A DNA stretch of 64,000 nt from Lachnospiraceae bacterium (GCA_024403335.1 JAKSSA010000003.1:1-64000); one strand, 5' to 3'; shown: positions 9,198-18,840, numbered from the stretch's first letter. Made by a program: numbers and translations. Notes: generated from the sequence alone by a model not told the origin.

Positions 9198-12075
9198 CAC
9201 CGGCATCTGACTTGGTAAGATTTCTTTCCAAAAGCAGACTGTTTCTCTTTATCGGAGTGATGACTGTTTTTCCATCATACAAATCATCTCTTCCCTCAGA
9301 AAATCCGCAGAAAGCTAATTCATTTATAACAAGTCTTCCGTCTTTATAACCAATCCTTCCGACAGCCTTGCCAACATACATCTCACTTCCGACTCTAAGA
9401 TATGCTTCCACCGTCATCGAAGTTTCTTCAATCTTATAATTCAAATATTCGAATTCATTAATGAAATATACATCTGCCGGCTTGTCAACCGGATTAAGCT
9501 TTACATAATAATCATTGTTCGCCGAGCTCATTAAAAGCATCAGCTTATTCTCTGATTTTATAAAATTCTTAGCAGTAACTAAATTATTTAGTGATTCCTT
9601 TTTAAGCTCAAAAGGAATTTCCTCAAGCGTATCAAGATCAACTGCATGAACCACATAATCTGACGAATATATAGAATCATAGAACGAAAGAATTAATATC
9701 TTCTTTCCGTCCACATTCATATATTTAGGTGTCAGATCATTTACTCCAACAACAGTAAAGTCCCAATCAAAAGTCTTTGACTGCTTCGTATTATCTACAA
9801 TAATTCTGCAGCTTCCCTTCTTTGAGGAATGTGCATTTCTGTAAAAGACTCTTATATCATCATTGAAAAAGCAAAGATATTCCTCATCATCGATTTTCGA
9901 AATGCCTGCCGTATAGTCATTCTGATAAATGCTGTTATAATCAACAACGGCTTTACTTAAATTGTCAAAAAACAGCAAATCAAGTTTTTCCTTATTCTTT
10001 TCAGAGTTACTCCAGGCTGACACAATCAGGAATATGGCTGCAGCAAGCATTACAAGGCAGGCGATAAAGAGAAGTAAAACCTTATGTTCACTTAAGAACT
10101 CGCCGAAGCCTGACTGGCCTCTGCCTTTTACCAATTTCCGTTCTTCCCTCATAAGGCGCTTTCTTTCTGCCTTACGACGCTTGTTTTCTCTTGATTTTTC
10201 TACATTCTTTTCCTTGCGCTTAGCTTTCTTTTCTCTTCTGTCTCTCCAATTATTTACGCCTTCTGCTATTGCAACCTTTGTTTTTGAATCTGCATGGTTT
10301 CCAACAAGTTTGAAATAAACTCCGTAGTTTTCTTCAGTCAGCATATAAAAAGGCGCTAACACAACTTCGACGCCACCAATGGAATCGTCAAACTGCCAAA
10401 GCATTTCACTTTCATCCTTGCGAAGATGTGCTGAAATTTCGCGTTCCCAACTGTCGATATCAGTTCCGTATATTTCAAGAGGGAATTTAATTTCATCAAT
10501 CTTATTAGGGACTATAATCCCTCGCTGCAAAACTGTCGGTGTCGGACTTACTGAATTAAACGAAGTGCCAAGTAAGAAGGGACCGTACATAAAGCTTACA
10601 AGCTTGGGATTTCTGTCAAAACGCTTTACATACAGTTCTTTCTTTATAAACACCTCAACATAATCCGAGGTTTTAAGACTCTGGAACATGAAGAAGTAGC
10701 CATTTATGACTTCGCCCTTTGCTTCCTTACCATTTACTCTTATGTTAAAATCCTTTACCTGCCAGCATGGAACTCTGAAAGCCATCTTCAAGGTTGCCGC
10801 ATCATAAATATGGATTTTGAAAGCCGAAACATCAAATCTTTGCTTATATTCATTCTCAATACGAACCTTCTTTGAAGTATCATTAAGCAGTGCATCCATG
10901 TACATATCAACAAAGATTGTATTATCATCGTAGGAAAATGTGTTCTCGTTATGCTCTAAAACTGCAATATAAGCATTTGCCACACAACACCAGCCCTGTT
11001 CTGTCAGACTTCCGTAGAACATACGATTTCCCGATGCCATGGGGGTAAAATAAGCAACCTTCATTGACTTGCTTTGGATTGCAGGAATCAATGCATTATA
11101 ATAAAGCTTCTCATAATAATCTGTATACTTGCCATCCCCTGTAAGCAAATACATGTTACGGCAAAACTGCATAAAGAAAGCAGAGGAACATGTTTCCGCA
11201 TTACTGTTTGTTCGGCTTTTGTAAAAGGTATTCTTTGGAACAAACTGTTCCCAATCACCAAAGCCACCGTTTGCATAGCTTTGAACAGTTGAAATATATT
11301 TAAAGAATTTTTCAAATGGTCCTAAATCAAATTCCTTAACAATTCTTTTTGATAAAGCAATTAATCTTCCGTTTAAATTTGCAACGGAAAGCTTGCAAAT
11401 ACGGATTCCGCTTAAATCGGCACCTGACTTAACCAGGCTTAAAAGCTCGTCATCATCAAAATATTCTGCTGCATCAAGATATCTTCCGTCTCCGGTTTCA
11501 GAAAACAAAAGATAAAAGCATCCGTTTAAGCCACCGGCAGTTCGTGAATCAAATTCCTTCTTTCCGGCATTTTTTCTTTTATTTACTTCTGAAAAAACAA
11601 AAAGTCCAAGCCTCTTTGCAACCTCCAAAGCTGCTCTGCTTTCCGTTTCAAAATAACAGTAAAGCAAGCCCTCCAACAAAGTCCAGGTCGGATACCAGGG
11701 CATCTGAATTCGTTCAGACAGACTTGATTTATAAAATTCTTCACGTTTTTTTGCAGAAAGATATCCGTCTTCTTCCTGGCATATGGCAAGCTCATCCACC
11801 AGATAATCAATGGTTGCGACAGCTTTTGCATCACCATGACGCCCAAGAATTGACAGAAGCTTCAAAATCTGACCAAGCATTGCGCCATTGGTTTCTTCAT
11901 TCTCAAAGCCATTCTGATAACGGTCAACCTTCTTAATTCCGGCAATACCATAATAATCAGCCAAAATTCTGTCAGGATCCAATCCGTTCAAAATATTTGA
12001 AACATTCTGTTTCAACTCAACATAAGACGAATCTTTAATTTCTGTCTGGTTTTGAAGATATCTTCTGCGTAACAT
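9175..12075 (-). CDS. GH127-domain protein with membrane anchor and extracytoplasmic C-terminal domain
   Basis: 966 residues. Residues ~1-600 form a DUF1680/GH127 (beta-L-arabinofuranosidase-type) domain. The zinc/catalytic set typical of GH127 is visible as E294 and C296 (NAETCSS) and C363-C364 (GWCCVAN), and an acid candidate lies in GGFGDWEQF. A very basic stretch (~610-655, KKAKRKEK, RRKAERKRLMREERK) precedes one membrane helix (~663-686, LLLFIACLVMLAAAIFLIV), followed by ~280 residues of unrecognised, beta-rich sequence. There is no N-terminal signal peptide. By the positive-inside rule the glycosidase domain is cytoplasmic and the C-terminal domain outside, an arrangement I do not recognise. 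Start ATG follows GGGAG; an upstream in-frame ATG lies in a hairpin. Confidence 0.8.
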   Translation of the reverse strand: MLRRRYLQNQTEIKDSSYVELKQNVSNILNGLDPDRILADYYGIAGIKKVDRYQNGFENEETNGAMLGQILKLLSILGRHGDAKAVATIDYLVDELAICQEEDGYLSAKKREEFYKSSLSERIQMPWYPTWTLLEGLLYCYFETESRAALEVAKRLGLFVFSEVNKRKNAGKKEFDSRTAGGLNGCFYLLFSETGDGRYLDAAEYFDDDELLSLVKSGADLSGIRICKLSVANLNGRLIALSKRIVKEFDLGPFEKFFKYISTVQSYANGGFGDWEQFVPKNTFYKSRTNSNAETCSSAFFMQFCRNMYLLTGDGKYTDYYEKLYYNALIPAIQSKSMKVAYFTPMASGNRMFYGSLTEQGWCCVANAYIAVLEHNENTFSYDDNTIFVDMYMDALLNDTSKKVRIENEYKQRFDVSAFKIHIYDAATLKMAFRVPCWQVKDFNIRVNGKEAKGEVINGYFFMFQSLKTSDYVEVFIKKELYVKRFDRNPKLVSFMYGPFLLGTSFNSVSPTPTVLQRGIIVPNKIDEIKFPLEIYGTDIDSWEREISAHLRKDESEMLWQFDDSIGGVEVVLAPFYMLTEENYGVYFKLVGNHADSKTKVAIAEGVNNWRDRREKKAKRKEKNVEKSRENKRRKAERKRLMREERKLVKGRGQSGFGEFLSEHKVLLLFIACLVMLAAAIFLIVSAWSNSEKNKEKLDLLFFDNLSKAVVDYNSIYQNDYTAGISKIDDEEYLCFFNDDIRVFYRNAHSSKKGSCRIIVDNTKQSKTFDWDFTVVGVNDLTPKYMNVDGKKILILSFYDSIYSSDYVVHAVDLDTLEEIPFELKKESLNNLVTAKNFIKSENKLMLLMSSANNDYYVKLNPVDKPADVYFINEFEYLNYKIEETSMTVEAYLRVGSEMYVGKAVGRIGYKDGRLVINELAFCGFSEGRDDLYDGKTVITPIKRNSLLLERNLTKSDAGGFILIEK

Positions 12076-12080
12076 AAAAC

Positions 12081-12116
12081 TCCCGACAGCCCGCTTGTTT
12101 TCACAAGCAGGCTGCA
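12081..12116 (-). other. hairpin just upstream of the GH127 ribosome-binding site
   Basis: Minus-strand AGCCTGCTTGT-GAAA-ACAAGCGGGCT, 11-bp stem with one mismatch and a GAAA loop, ending a few bases before GGGAG. There is no T-run, so it is more likely an mRNA 5' structure than a terminator. Confidence 0.45.
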
Positions 12117-12117
12117 T

Positions 12118-12325
12118 AAAAATTATTTGCTATTACTATTTGCACTTTTACTCTCTTGCACAATTTCTGTTTCGCACAATTGCCATTTTGCACTTTTGCC
12201 ATCATGTACAATTGTTATTTCGCATAATTGCCATTTTGTGCTTTTACTATCTTGTACAATTGCTATTTCGCATAATTACTATCTTGCTTTACTTTTAGCA
12301 ATATTTCGCATTATTGCTTTTTATT
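12118..12325. repeat. 48-bp tandem array, about 3.5 units, reaching the stop of the upstream gene
   Basis: Units of 48 bp (TTGCACTTTT ... TTTCGCATAATTGCCATT) follow one another. The last partial unit (TTTCGCATTATTGC) contains the stop codon of the SH3/zinc-ribbon gene. Because 48 is divisible by 3 the array is open in one plus-strand frame, which I do not regard as a gene. Confidence 0.75.
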
Positions 12326-14632
12326 GTTATTTGTAAGCTTGGCTGCACAGGTAACACAGTATCTTGCACCTTTAACATTATCTGCGCCGCATTCAGGACA
12401 CTGAATTCTCATGGAAGCAGGAATTTCGCCATTTGCTACTCTTTCCCTTGCTCTCATGAGCATTTCTTCTTCATCTTCCTTGCGAATTTCACGACTGTTT
12501 TTGAATATCAGACCACATCCCGGGCAAATCTTGGCAAGCTTCTTTATCTTCTTCTTACAATGAGGACAGCGTCTCTTACCAACTACTGCACTCAGAACAA
12601 TTCCTGTTGCTGATAAGGCAAACAATAAAATTAAAAGAATATAAAGACACATTCCCAAAGGCTGTGAACATTTTCCACAAACAGGGCAGGCTTCTTTATC
12701 TTCCGCTCTCTCTGATGGAAGTGCCTGAGAAGGAGTCGGGGTTGATGTATATCTTCCTATCGGGGCCTGTGTAACCTCTGCTACCTCATCCAACTTATCC
12801 TTAATTGAAGGTGTGGGTGTTATCATAGGCACCAAAGTAGGTGTGCTAACAGGTTCAGGAGTCTGTGTAATCAATGCCTCCTTAGTAGGTGTCGGAGTTA
12901 AAATAACGCCCTTCTGAGTAGGTGTGGGAGTATTTGCTTTCTTTGTAGGTGTTGCTGTAGGCTTTTTTGTAGGCACAGGAGTTGAAGTCGGCTTTTTGCT
13001 TGTTTCAACAAAGTAGGTGTAAGGAATAAAACCTGTTACATTGTCATATTCCACCTTTGCCCAGTCATTATCAGCGACACCTGTACAATGAACGATTGCT
13101 CCCTTAGGTATTGTAACTAACTTTTCAGAACTCCAGTTAGGATACTGACGAATATTTACTCCACCTGTAATCTCAAGATATTTATCACATGCATTTACAA
13201 CATATACTGAAGGATTACTTCCTGATGTTGTAGGTTTTACTGTCGGTGTAGGTGTTTTTGTTGCCTTAACTGTCGGCGTAGGTGTCTTTGTCGCCTTAAC
13301 AGTAGGTGTAGGTGTTTTTATTGCCTTCACTGTCGGTGTTGGTGTTTGTGTTGCCTTTACCGTAGGTGTTGCAGTATTTGCAGGAGTAGCTGTTGCCTTC
13401 GGAGTAGGAGTATTGGTCGGCTTCCAGCCTATCGGTGTAGGTGTTGAAGTCGGAAGCGCATACTTATTAGGTGTCGGACTTGGAGTAGGTGTAATATCAA
13501 TCTGTCCGTTTAATACACGTCCTGAACTGTATTCAGAGCGCATCATCGTATCCACACCATTTCCTGCATGATTCAAATATGCTCTTACGAAAATACTTGT
13601 TATCGCCGGATTCTTTACAACATCCGTAAGCATTATCGTGTAAGTACCATTCTTCGGGCTTGTATTATCTACCAAAGCCTGCTTATATTCACCGATTGCA
13701 CCAGTCATGTATTCAACAACAAGCCAGGGTGAATTGCCATCAAGAATGGTCAATGCCATCATTTCATCTTCAAAAGTCGGAGAATCGAAAGTAATATCAA
13801 TGTCAATAGTTGACTGATTCATGAAGAAATCCTTACCAACTCTTACCTCCTGAATTGTAGGAGTTGTAAGCTTGTCAGGTCTCTTTAAAGGTGCTTCTCC
13901 ATTTCTTCCAATTGAAGTAATTTCACTCCAGGGTGAACAGGTTGTATAACTTACTGCGCCTGTATTATAAGAAATTACATAGCGGGCGCGTGCATAGTAA
14001 GTATGAAATTCAAGATTGAGCTGTGGCTGAACCCAGCTTGGATTTACAACAGGATCATGAATATATCTGGTCACATTGTATCCTACATAGTAATCTCTTG
14101 CTCCATATCTTGAATCAGACCACTCTTTTGAGGTCTCAAGACCATATGCGAAAATCGGAGTGTAGCTTATCTTGTCTGAATCAACAACGGGAATATTGTA
14201 ATATTCGCAGGCACATGCTTCATCAGAGGGGAAGCTTGATTTAACATCATCCCATCTGTAACCATAGAACCAGTCAGCTGCTGTGTTATCAATACTCCAG
14301 TCAACCTGAAGATAAACATTAAAATTCCTTGAAGTGCTGTTTACGTTCAACATACGCGCTTTTTCAGCATCAGTCGCATCAATAAACTTAGACATGTTAT
14401 CGTCTTTAAGGTAATAAAGATACAAATCCGAAAAACCATAGTCTAATCCATTAAGTTCATAATGTTCTCCACGCTCAACAATTCTTAAATTCTGCGGAGC
14501 AGCAAAGGATGCCGGCCATGTCAAAGTCACCGCATATGCCGTTGCAGCAGTGATAAATGCTGAAACAAAGACAAATGTGGTTAAAATTACAAGTTTCTTA
14601 ATAAATTTACTCATATCGCGTTTTTTTCTCAT
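12311..14632 (-). CDS. secreted/membrane protein with SH3 domain, PTPT linkers and cytoplasmic zinc ribbons
   Basis: 773 residues. The order is: a signal peptide/anchor (~5-35), ~350 residues with beta-sandwich (FnIII-like) character, a Thr/Pro-rich linker with ten-residue repeats of the [10 protein letters not shown] kind, a bacterial SH3 domain (~480-540, [23 protein letters not shown]), a second PTPT linker, a Cys pair (CPVCGKC), one membrane helix (~640-665), and a cytoplasmic tail with two zinc ribbons ([37 protein letters not shown]). The SH3 domain suggests binding to peptidoglycan. Start ATG is 9 nt after AAAGGA. It shares orientation with the GH94 and GH127 genes. The function is unknown. 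Confidence 0.75.
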   Translation of the reverse strand: MRKKRDMSKFIKKLVILTTFVFVSAFITAATAYAVTLTWPASFAAPQNLRIVERGEHYELNGLDYGFSDLYLYYLKDDNMSKFIDATDAEKARMLNVNSTSRNFNVYLQVDWSIDNTAADWFYGYRWDDVKSSFPSDEACACEYYNIPVVDSDKISYTPIFAYGLETSKEWSDSRYGARDYYVGYNVTRYIHDPVVNPSWVQPQLNLEFHTYYARARYVISYNTGAVSYTTCSPWSEITSIGRNGEAPLKRPDKLTTPTIQEVRVGKDFFMNQSTIDIDITFDSPTFEDEMMALTILDGNSPWLVVEYMTGAIGEYKQALVDNTSPKNGTYTIMLTDVVKNPAITSIFVRAYLNHAGNGVDTMMRSEYSSGRVLNGQIDITPTPSPTPNKYALPTSTPTPIGWKPTNTPTPKATATPANTATPTVKATQTPTPTVKAIKTPTPTVKATKTPTPTVKATKTPTPTVKPTTSGSNPSVYVVNACDKYLEITGGVNIRQYPNWSSEKLVTIPKGAIVHCTGVADNDWAKVEYDNVTGFIPYTYFVETSKKPTSTPVPTKKPTATPTKKANTPTPTQKGVILTPTPTKEALITQTPEPVSTPTLVPMITPTPSIKDKLDEVAEVTQAPIGRYTSTPTPSQALPSERAEDKEACPVCGKCSQPLGMCLYILLILLFALSATGIVLSAVVGKRRCPHCKKKIKKLAKICPGCGLIFKNSREIRKEDEEEMLMRARERVANGEIPASMRIQCPECGADNVKGARYCVTCAAKLTNNNKKQ
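13235..13400. repeat. 30-bp coding repeats ([10 protein letters not shown] linker)
   Basis: About five 30-bp units (GTCGGTGTAGGTG followed by TTTTTGTTGCC or a close variant) encode ten-residue Thr/Pro repeats inside the SH3 protein. Confidence 0.8.
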
Positions 14633-14727
14633 TCTCATCATTCCTTTCGGACCATGAAACATTTTCTTACACTCAGATACTATTCTGTGATACCAAAATA
14701 CGAACCGCAAGCGATTCTTAACGCTTA

Positions 14728-14756
14728 ATTTTACAATATTTATCCAAAAAATACAA
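14728..14756 (-). promoter_or_regulatory. putative promoter of the SH3/zinc-ribbon gene
   Basis: Minus-strand TTGTAT, 17-nt spacer, TAAAAT, giving a 5' UTR of about 90 nt. Confidence 0.5.
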
Positions 14757-14800
14757 GTAAAACAAAGCTCTGAGCATTCAAACAGGGCATTCACAACATA

Positions 14801-14839
14801 AAAAAATTGGTCTTATCATCATTTCGACGATAAGACCAA
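14801..14839 (-). terminator. intrinsic terminator of the GH94 gene
   Basis: Perfect 11-bp stem TTGGTCTTATC/GATAAGACCAA with an 11-nt loop followed on the minus strand by seven T, 20 nt past the GH94 stop codon. Confidence 0.9.
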
Positions 14840-14859
14840 CATAAATGTTCATTTTTTAA

Positions 14860-17253
14860 TTACATTTCAATAACGATATCGTTTTCAGCCTGTAAATCAG
14901 TTTCCTTGAAATAATTATCAGCAACCTCTTTGCCATTCAATGTAACCTTTGTAAAGCCACATTCCACAGCGTTAGGATTCTTAACTGTGATATTAAGCTT
15001 CTTGCCTCTGAATACCTTCTTGATCTTGATTTCCTTCCATTCTGAAGAAATTGAAGGAGCGATCTTGATACCATATAAGTCAGGTCTTAAACCAAGGATA
15101 CCTTCAACGCAGCCTACCATACAAGTTGAAGCTGTACCTGTCAACCAGTGAACATGACTTCTTCCTTCGAAAGGTGAATCAACACTTTCAGTAAACTGTC
15201 CATGAACATAAGGTTCAAGTCTTCTTACATCAGCATCTTCATTCTGTGATGCAGGTGAGCTTTCCTTGAAATATTCATAAGCTCTGTTACCATGTCCCAT
15301 TAAGCTTTCTGCAAGAATGATCCAACCCTGAGGCTGTGAGAAAATACCACCATTTTCCTTTGTTGAAGGATTAAATAACAATGCCAAAGCGCCGTCAAAA
15401 GCATGTTCTCTGTATGAAGGAGCCATTACTCTTACACCATACTTTGTATTAAGCTCGCGATGTACTGATTCAAGAGCCTTTTCAGCCTGGTCCTTACTTG
15501 CAAGTCCTGAAATAACAGCCCATGACTGAGGATTAAGCCACATATTTGCTTCGGGATCTTTTCTTGAACCGATAACTGTGCCATCTTCCTTGAAGCCACG
15601 AATGAATCTGTCTTCTTCCCAGCAAAGTTCATTCAAAATCTTGCCAAGCTTATCCTGTTCCTTATCAAGGTAAGCAATATACTCTGTATCATTTTTATCC
15701 TTTGCAAAATCCTTCAAAACGGTCATTGCATAGTAAAGCTGGAATGCAACGAAGGATGATTCACCCTTCTTTCCAAGTCTTAAGCAGTCATTCCAGTCAG
15801 CATGTAAACCTGCAGGCATACCATGGTCACCAAGACGGTTCATTGAGAAATCAATTGCTCTCTTAAGATGCTCATATACTGTAGCCTCGCCCTTGTTTGA
15901 GAAAGGAATTACTTCATCGATAAATGCTCTGTTACCTGTTTCTGAAACGAACTTCAAAACTGTAGGGAACAACCATAAAGCATCATCTGCTCTGTATGCA
16001 GGATGTCCTGTCTGCTTTACATATTCAGGATCATCAGGAGTTCCTTCATGTCCGGGATTGTGGTCAAACTTAACCAAAGGCAAACCGCCACCATTATCTA
16101 CCTGTGCTGAGAGCATGAAACGAATCTTCTCGCCTGCCATTTCAGGATCAAGGTGAATAATACCCTGAATATCCTGTACTGTATCACGATATCCGTAACC
16201 GTTTCTTTCACCGCAATATGAGAAAGATGCAGCTCTTGACCATGTAAAGGTAATGAAGCACTGATATGCATTCCAGGTATTAACCATTGAATTGAAAGCA
16301 TCATCAGGAGTTTCAACCTGTAAATTTGCAAGTTTTCCATGCCAGTAGCTGATAAGTTCATCAAGTTCCTTATCAACAACACTTAAATCAGCATATGCAG
16401 CAAGAATTTCGTCTGCTTCTTCCTTAGTCTTCTTACCAAGAATATAAGCTACTTCCTTTGTTTCACCAGGCTTAAGTGTAAGCTTGCACTGTAAAGCACC
16501 ACATGCATTTGTATTGTAGTTAAGTGTGCCATCGCATGCACCGTTTTCAACTGCAACAGGGTTGCCATATGAATGATATCTGCCGAGGAAAGCTGCCTTA
16601 TCACCATTGTATGAAGCAACCTTCTGTCCTGCCATACCAAAGAATCTTTCATGCAAATTGGTCTTGCCGGGTTCATGCCAGCAGTTTTCATTGATCATCT
16701 GCATGATCTTGTTTTCCATGAAATATGTTCTTGTAATAAACTGTGTATACTGTAAGTTTACAAGGTCCTGATTGTAATTATCATCACATGAAAGTTCAGC
16801 ATAACCAAATACGGAGATGTTACGTTCCTTGTCTGATTCATTTGTAACCTTTGTTCTCCAAACTTCGTAGGTCTTTCCCAAAGGAACATAATATAAAGCT
16901 TCTGACTTAATGCCTGCATAGTTAGCTACCATGTTTGTATAAGAAGTACCATGATGACATTCAACCTTATACTCATCAAGACTCTTTCCAACAGGCTGCC
17001 AGGATGCTGACCAGTAATCCTTTGTATCATCATCACGAAGATAGATGTATCTGCCCGGCTTGTCATCAGAATTAAATCTGTATCTTAAAATTCTTCCGTT
17101 AGCACCTGACTTAACGAAGCTGTAACCACCTGCATTGTTTGAAACAATTGCGCCATACTCAGGAGAACCAAGATAGTTCGCCCAGGGTGCAGGGGTATCG
17201 GGTCTGGTGATAACATATTCCTTCTTCACCTCATCGAAATAACCGTATTTCAT
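14860..17253 (-). CDS. GH94 glycoside phosphorylase, acceptor uncertain
   Basis: 797-residue inverting phosphorylase of family GH94, which splits a beta-glucosidic disaccharide with phosphate to give a sugar 1-phosphate. It starts MKYGYFDEVKKEYVITRPDT like cellobiose/chitobiose phosphorylases and has the catalytic motif HADWNDCLRLG, the YGYRDTVQD motif and the C-terminal HWLTGTAS. It differs clearly from the second GH94 at 50.3-52.8 kb (ADWNDCLRLGKK against [12 protein letters not shown]), so it probably uses another acceptor. Its nearest upstream gene is kdgK, which hints at an acidic acceptor such as cellobionate. No signal peptide, so it is cytoplasmic. The start ATG follows AGGAGG; eleven upstream codons are excluded. 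Confidence 0.85.
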   Translation of the reverse strand: MKYGYFDEVKKEYVITRPDTPAPWANYLGSPEYGAIVSNNAGGYSFVKSGANGRILRYRFNSDDKPGRYIYLRDDDTKDYWSASWQPVGKSLDEYKVECHHGTSYTNMVANYAGIKSEALYYVPLGKTYEVWRTKVTNESDKERNISVFGYAELSCDDNYNQDLVNLQYTQFITRTYFMENKIMQMINENCWHEPGKTNLHERFFGMAGQKVASYNGDKAAFLGRYHSYGNPVAVENGACDGTLNYNTNACGALQCKLTLKPGETKEVAYILGKKTKEEADEILAAYADLSVVDKELDELISYWHGKLANLQVETPDDAFNSMVNTWNAYQCFITFTWSRAASFSYCGERNGYGYRDTVQDIQGIIHLDPEMAGEKIRFMLSAQVDNGGGLPLVKFDHNPGHEGTPDDPEYVKQTGHPAYRADDALWLFPTVLKFVSETGNRAFIDEVIPFSNKGEATVYEHLKRAIDFSMNRLGDHGMPAGLHADWNDCLRLGKKGESSFVAFQLYYAMTVLKDFAKDKNDTEYIAYLDKEQDKLGKILNELCWEEDRFIRGFKEDGTVIGSRKDPEANMWLNPQSWAVISGLASKDQAEKALESVHRELNTKYGVRVMAPSYREHAFDGALALLFNPSTKENGGIFSQPQGWIILAESLMGHGNRAYEYFKESSPASQNEDADVRRLEPYVHGQFTESVDSPFEGRSHVHWLTGTASTCMVGCVEGILGLRPDLYGIKIAPSISSEWKEIKIKKVFRGKKLNITVKNPNAVECGFTKVTLNGKEVADNYFKETDLQAENDIVIEM

Positions 17254-17392
17254 AAAAACCTCCTGTGTGTAAAACCTTAACACCAATATATTTACTTTCC
17301 TTCATTCCCGCTTTTCAGTTATTGCCATATTGCATGTCAAATTTTGCTAAATTACAGAATATAAGCAATTCCTTTAAAACTTCCGCTGTACT

Positions 17393-17546
17393 GATTTTTC
17401 AATTCAGATAATGCTTTCAACTCTAATAATGATTTTTTCAATTCAGATAGTGTTTTCAGCTCTGATAATGATTTTTCAATTCAGATAATACTTCCAGCTC
17501 TGATAATTATTTTCAATTCAGATAATGCTTTGTAATTCTGATATTG
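17393..17546. repeat. 38-bp tandem array, 4 units
   Basis: Four units of about 38 bp containing TTTTTCAATTCAGATAATG and a CTCTGATAAT end, contiguous and mildly diverged. Confidence 0.8.
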
Positions 17547-17617
17547 CCTCACAGCAGCTTTCGGGAATATTTGCATTATAACATATTTTTTCAATGTATC
17601 AATGTCAATAATTATAA

Positions 17618-17646
17618 AAATTAAAAGAGGACATTTCTGCCCTCTT
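17618..17646 (-). terminator. intrinsic terminator of kdgK
   Basis: Minus-strand AAGAGG/CCTCTT stem with a 10-nt loop followed by a T-rich stretch (TTAATTTTT), 50 nt after the kdgK stop. Confidence 0.6.
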
Positions 17647-17695
17647 CATTCTATTATTGTCGTATATTTTTCTTTCTACCATAGTGGTATATTTT

Positions 17696-18721
17696 TTATC
17701 TCTGAACTCTTCCTGATGCATCACCAAGTGCCAATTTCTTCACTTCATCTACGCTTACCATGTTGAAATCTCCCTCAATTGTGTGCTTTAAGCAGCTTGC
17801 GGCAACTGCAAATTCAATAGTTGCCTGAGGGTCCATGTCAGAAAGGCAGGAATAAATCAAGCCTGCTCCAAAGGAATCGCCGCCACCAACTCTGTCAACG
17901 ATATGGATTAAGTATTCCTTGCTGAAATAATAATCTTTTCCGTCATAAAGCATTGCAGCCCAACGATTGTCATTAGCTGAAATTGATGAACGAAGGGTAA
18001 TTGCTACTTTCTTAAAGCCAAAGCGGTCTGTGAGTTTCTTTGCAACTTCCTTATAGCCCTCGTGATTTACTTTACCTGCTGTTACATCTGTATCACTTGC
18101 CTTGATACCAAATACATCGTTAGCGTCTTCTTCGTTTGAAATACATACATCAACATACTTGCAAAGCTCACCCATTACCTGTCCGGCTTTTTCCTTACTC
18201 CAAAGCTTGTTTCTGTAATTTAAGTCACAGCTTACAGTAATGCCAAGCTTCTTAGCAGCCTTACATGCTTCAAGGCAGATTTCTGCACAAGTATCAGATA
18301 ATGCAGGTGTAATGCCTGTAAAATGGAACCAGTCAGCTCCTTTGAAAATTTCTTCCCAGTTAAAATCTTCCTTTGATGCAGTAGCAATTGAAGAACCTGC
18401 TCTGTCATAAATTACCTTTGAAGGTCTTTGTGAAGCGCCTTTTTCAAGGAAATAAATACCTACTCTGTCGCCACCTCTGACAATTTTTGATGTATCAACA
18501 CCAAATTTTCTGAGAGAATTAACTCCTGCCTGTCCAATTTCATGCTTCGGAAGCTTTGTAACAAAAACTGAATCAAATCCAAAATTTGCCAAAGATACTG
18601 ATACATTAGCTTCTCCACCGCCATAGGTTACGCAATAGCTTTCTGCCTGTACAAAACGATAATATCCTTCCGGTGCCAAACGAAGCATAATTTCGCCAAA
18701 AGTAACTACTCTCTTACTCAT
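17696..18721 (-). CDS. kdgK: 2-dehydro-3-deoxygluconokinase (PfkB family)
   Basis: 341-residue ribokinase/PfkB-family sugar kinase. The N-terminal VTFGEIMLRLAPEGYYRFVQ and GGGEANVSVSLANFG are typical of KDG kinases; the C-terminal signature with the catalytic Asp is RVGGGDSFGAGLIYS. It phosphorylates 2-keto-3-deoxygluconate to KDPG, the last-but-one step in uronate breakdown through the UxaC route. The start ATG follows AGAGGA. It is divergent from the lacI-type regulator and uxaC, forming a uronate-use locus. A LacI-type palindrome lies upstream of its promoter. The aldolase and the uronate dehydrogenases/dehydratases are not in this window. Confidence 0.9.
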   Translation of the reverse strand: MSKRVVTFGEIMLRLAPEGYYRFVQAESYCVTYGGGEANVSVSLANFGFDSVFVTKLPKHEIGQAGVNSLRKFGVDTSKIVRGGDRVGIYFLEKGASQRPSKVIYDRAGSSIATASKEDFNWEEIFKGADWFHFTGITPALSDTCAEICLEACKAAKKLGITVSCDLNYRNKLWSKEKAGQVMGELCKYVDVCISNEEDANDVFGIKASDTDVTAGKVNHEGYKEVAKKLTDRFGFKKVAITLRSSISANDNRWAAMLYDGKDYYFSKEYLIHIVDRVGGGDSFGAGLIYSCLSDMDPQATIEFAVAASCLKHTIEGDFNMVSVDEVKKLALGDASGRVQR

Positions 18722-18780
18722 GATTAATTCCTCTCTGAAATGAAATTTTCCCAATTTGCAAACCTCTTAATTGCGTATTC

Positions 18781-18809
18781 ATTTTATACCACACAAAAGA
18801 AAGTTTCAA
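18781..18809 (-). promoter_or_regulatory. putative kdgK promoter
   Basis: Minus-strand TTGAAA, 17-nt spacer, TAAAAT (an overlapping TATAAA is also possible). It lies about 60 nt upstream of the kdgK ATG. Confidence 0.5.
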
Positions 18810-18826
18810 GCATATTTTAACATTTT

Positions 18827-18840
18827 TGTAAGTGCTTACA
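18827..18840. promoter_or_regulatory. LacI/CcpA-type operator palindrome
   Basis: TGTAAGTGCTTACA: two 6-bp half-sites around a 2-bp centre, the usual form of LacI-family and cre sites. It sits in the kdgK-lacI divergent spacer, 17 bp upstream of the kdgK -35 element. The adjacent LacI-type regulator is the obvious candidate, with CcpA the alternative. Separately, the direct repeat AACAGTTACAC occurs at 18957 and 18988, nearer the regulator start. Confidence 0.6.

Larger units (their letters stand above)
17254..17695. other. intergenic region with a 38-bp array
   Basis: 442 bases between the GH94 gene and kdgK: a repeat array and the kdgK terminator (both listed separately). I could not identify a convincing -10/-35 pair for the GH94 gene, and see no gene. 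Confidence 0.6.

Noticed and set aside
9175..12075. Two genes joined by a sequencing error
   Set aside because: The reading frame is continuous, the linker is a plausible basic membrane-flanking segment, and no internal ribosome-binding site with ATG was seen between the domains; a fusion artefact still cannot be fully excluded.
12095..12336. Plus-strand ORFs rich in Leu, Cys and Phe
   Set aside because: They are produced by a 48-bp array whose length is divisible by three; no ribosome-binding site and no recognisable domain.
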